Below, in pieces: positions 63,455 to 64,000 of a stretch of 64,000 nt of DNA (positions are counted from its first letter, which is position 1; every line of letters starts with the position of its first letter). The notes under the pieces were generated by a model, which saw nothing but the letters and a program-made list of their open reading frames with translations, made no database searches and was not told the origin of the DNA. Both the position numbers and the translations under genes were made by a program. The stretch is from Rhipicephalus microplus (taxonomy: Eukaryota > Arthropoda > Arachnida > Ixodida > Ixodidae): contig NC_134710.1 of assembly GCF_043290135.1 (NCBI RefSeq), positions 250,902,092 to 250,966,091 of the forward strand. The letters run 5' to 3'.

Positions 63455-63983
63455 TGTTGGGAAACGCGTGTCTCAGCTCACAGCTGCATCTGCGCAGAGA
63501 GACAGATGGCCGACAAGGCGACGGTGGGTTAAGGCAACATTTATGAACAGCATAAACAGAGGTGTTGCATAGTCGGCACTGTGGCCGACAGCTTAAGGAA
63601 CTCGCACTGAGGTGTGACGATGAGCTGGGATTTCTTCAGACACTCTCTCTCTTCGCACCCTATGGTTCTTTTATAGGCCCTAGGATCCCCTGCATCAGCC
63701 AGTAGATCGAAGCGTCCAATCAGGAACCGCCACAGGTCACTGGCTTGAATCGCACTCGTGGGTAAGGAGGCTTGTCACGCGTTGCGTAAGACGCGCCACA
63801 AGAGATGCCGTCGATTGCATCATCTTGCTGGAATCCGACCCGTGGGTGAGGGAGCTTGCTACGCGTTGCGTAAGACTCCGCAAGAGATGCCCGTGTTTGC
63901 GTCAGTCTGGTTCACTCGCTGGTTTTGACGCTGGTTGCATTTGCAGAAGCAATGAAGATTGGTTTGGACTCCAAGCCGTAACA
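63455..63983 (-). repeat. Isolated LTR (same family as 19055-19655)
   Basis: On the minus strand it starts TGTTACGGCT at 63983 and ends near 63455 (CAACA). CCTATAAAAGAACC (near 63667-63680) is a TATA-like box at the same place as in the copy at 19307. Shared words include CGTCCAATCAGGAAC/CGTCCAATCAGAACC and GCGTTGCGTAAGAC (twice here). No interior sequence adjoins it within the window, so it looks like a solo LTR; the low-side border is approximate. Confidence 0.7.
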
Positions 63984-64000
63984 GCACCTCCGCGGCCAGA

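Overview
The window looks like repeat-rich, gene-poor DNA from an arthropod nuclear genome, most likely a hard tick (Ixodidae). This is inferred from the mixture of element types: tRNA-derived SINEs with a common tick-like tail, RTE-type LINEs, Jockey/I-group LINEs with RNase H, Tx1-like LINEs, three Ty3/gypsy elements and a gag-only LTR element. No complete host gene, tRNA gene, rRNA gene or CRISPR array was found. Almost every long open frame belongs to a transposable element, and nearly all are broken by stops and frameshifts.

Layout, left to right. 1-2725: an I-group LINE (copy A, + strand). 2878-5797: a complete gag-only LTR element (- strand, 4-bp target duplication). 5798-11440: a decayed Ty3/gypsy element (A, +), split by a truncated LINE at about 7341-8344. 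11441-12015: a LINE 3' fragment. 12016-17147: mostly unexplained AT-rich DNA holding a probable LTR, two clusters of a GTAGTAAC motif, an inverted repeat and a tRNA-derived SINE. 17148-18824: a Tx1-like LINE inserted in that SINE with a 16-bp duplication. 19055-19655: an isolated LTR. 20250-22483: an element with a leader hairpin, six ~148-bp tandem units and a (GATA)n end, itself interrupted by a minus-strand RTE fragment.

22530-34421 is one RTE LINE (+) torn open by four insertions. They are a TTAA-flanked MITE (23079-23653), a structurally complete gypsy element (B, 24614-30201, ATAT duplication), a 2.4-kb terminal-inverted-repeat element with a TA duplication (30210-32654), and a composite SINE (about 33231-33875). 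Removing the inserts restores the RTE reading frame across the joins. At 34421 the RTE stops abruptly against a third gypsy element (C, -), which runs to about 45063+ and is split by a full-length Jockey-like LINE (D, 38638-44595, 11-bp duplication).

45356-50344 is a nearly complete second copy (E, -) of the LINE family seen at position 1. Beyond it lie a Jockey-like LINE 3' fragment, several SINEs, further MITE copies, and microsatellites. A large inverted repeat (60657-61300 against 62281-63290) surrounds a second copy of the tandem-unit/GATA element, and a second isolated LTR ends at 63983.

Candidates for something other than known transposons are few. They are one exon-like open frame (59308-59585), a death-domain-like broken frame (54330-54800, -), and a duplicated exon-like cassette inside the TIR element (30832-31156, -). 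The most novel-looking signals are the tandem-unit/GATA element family and the TA-flanked TIR element that carries the cassette.
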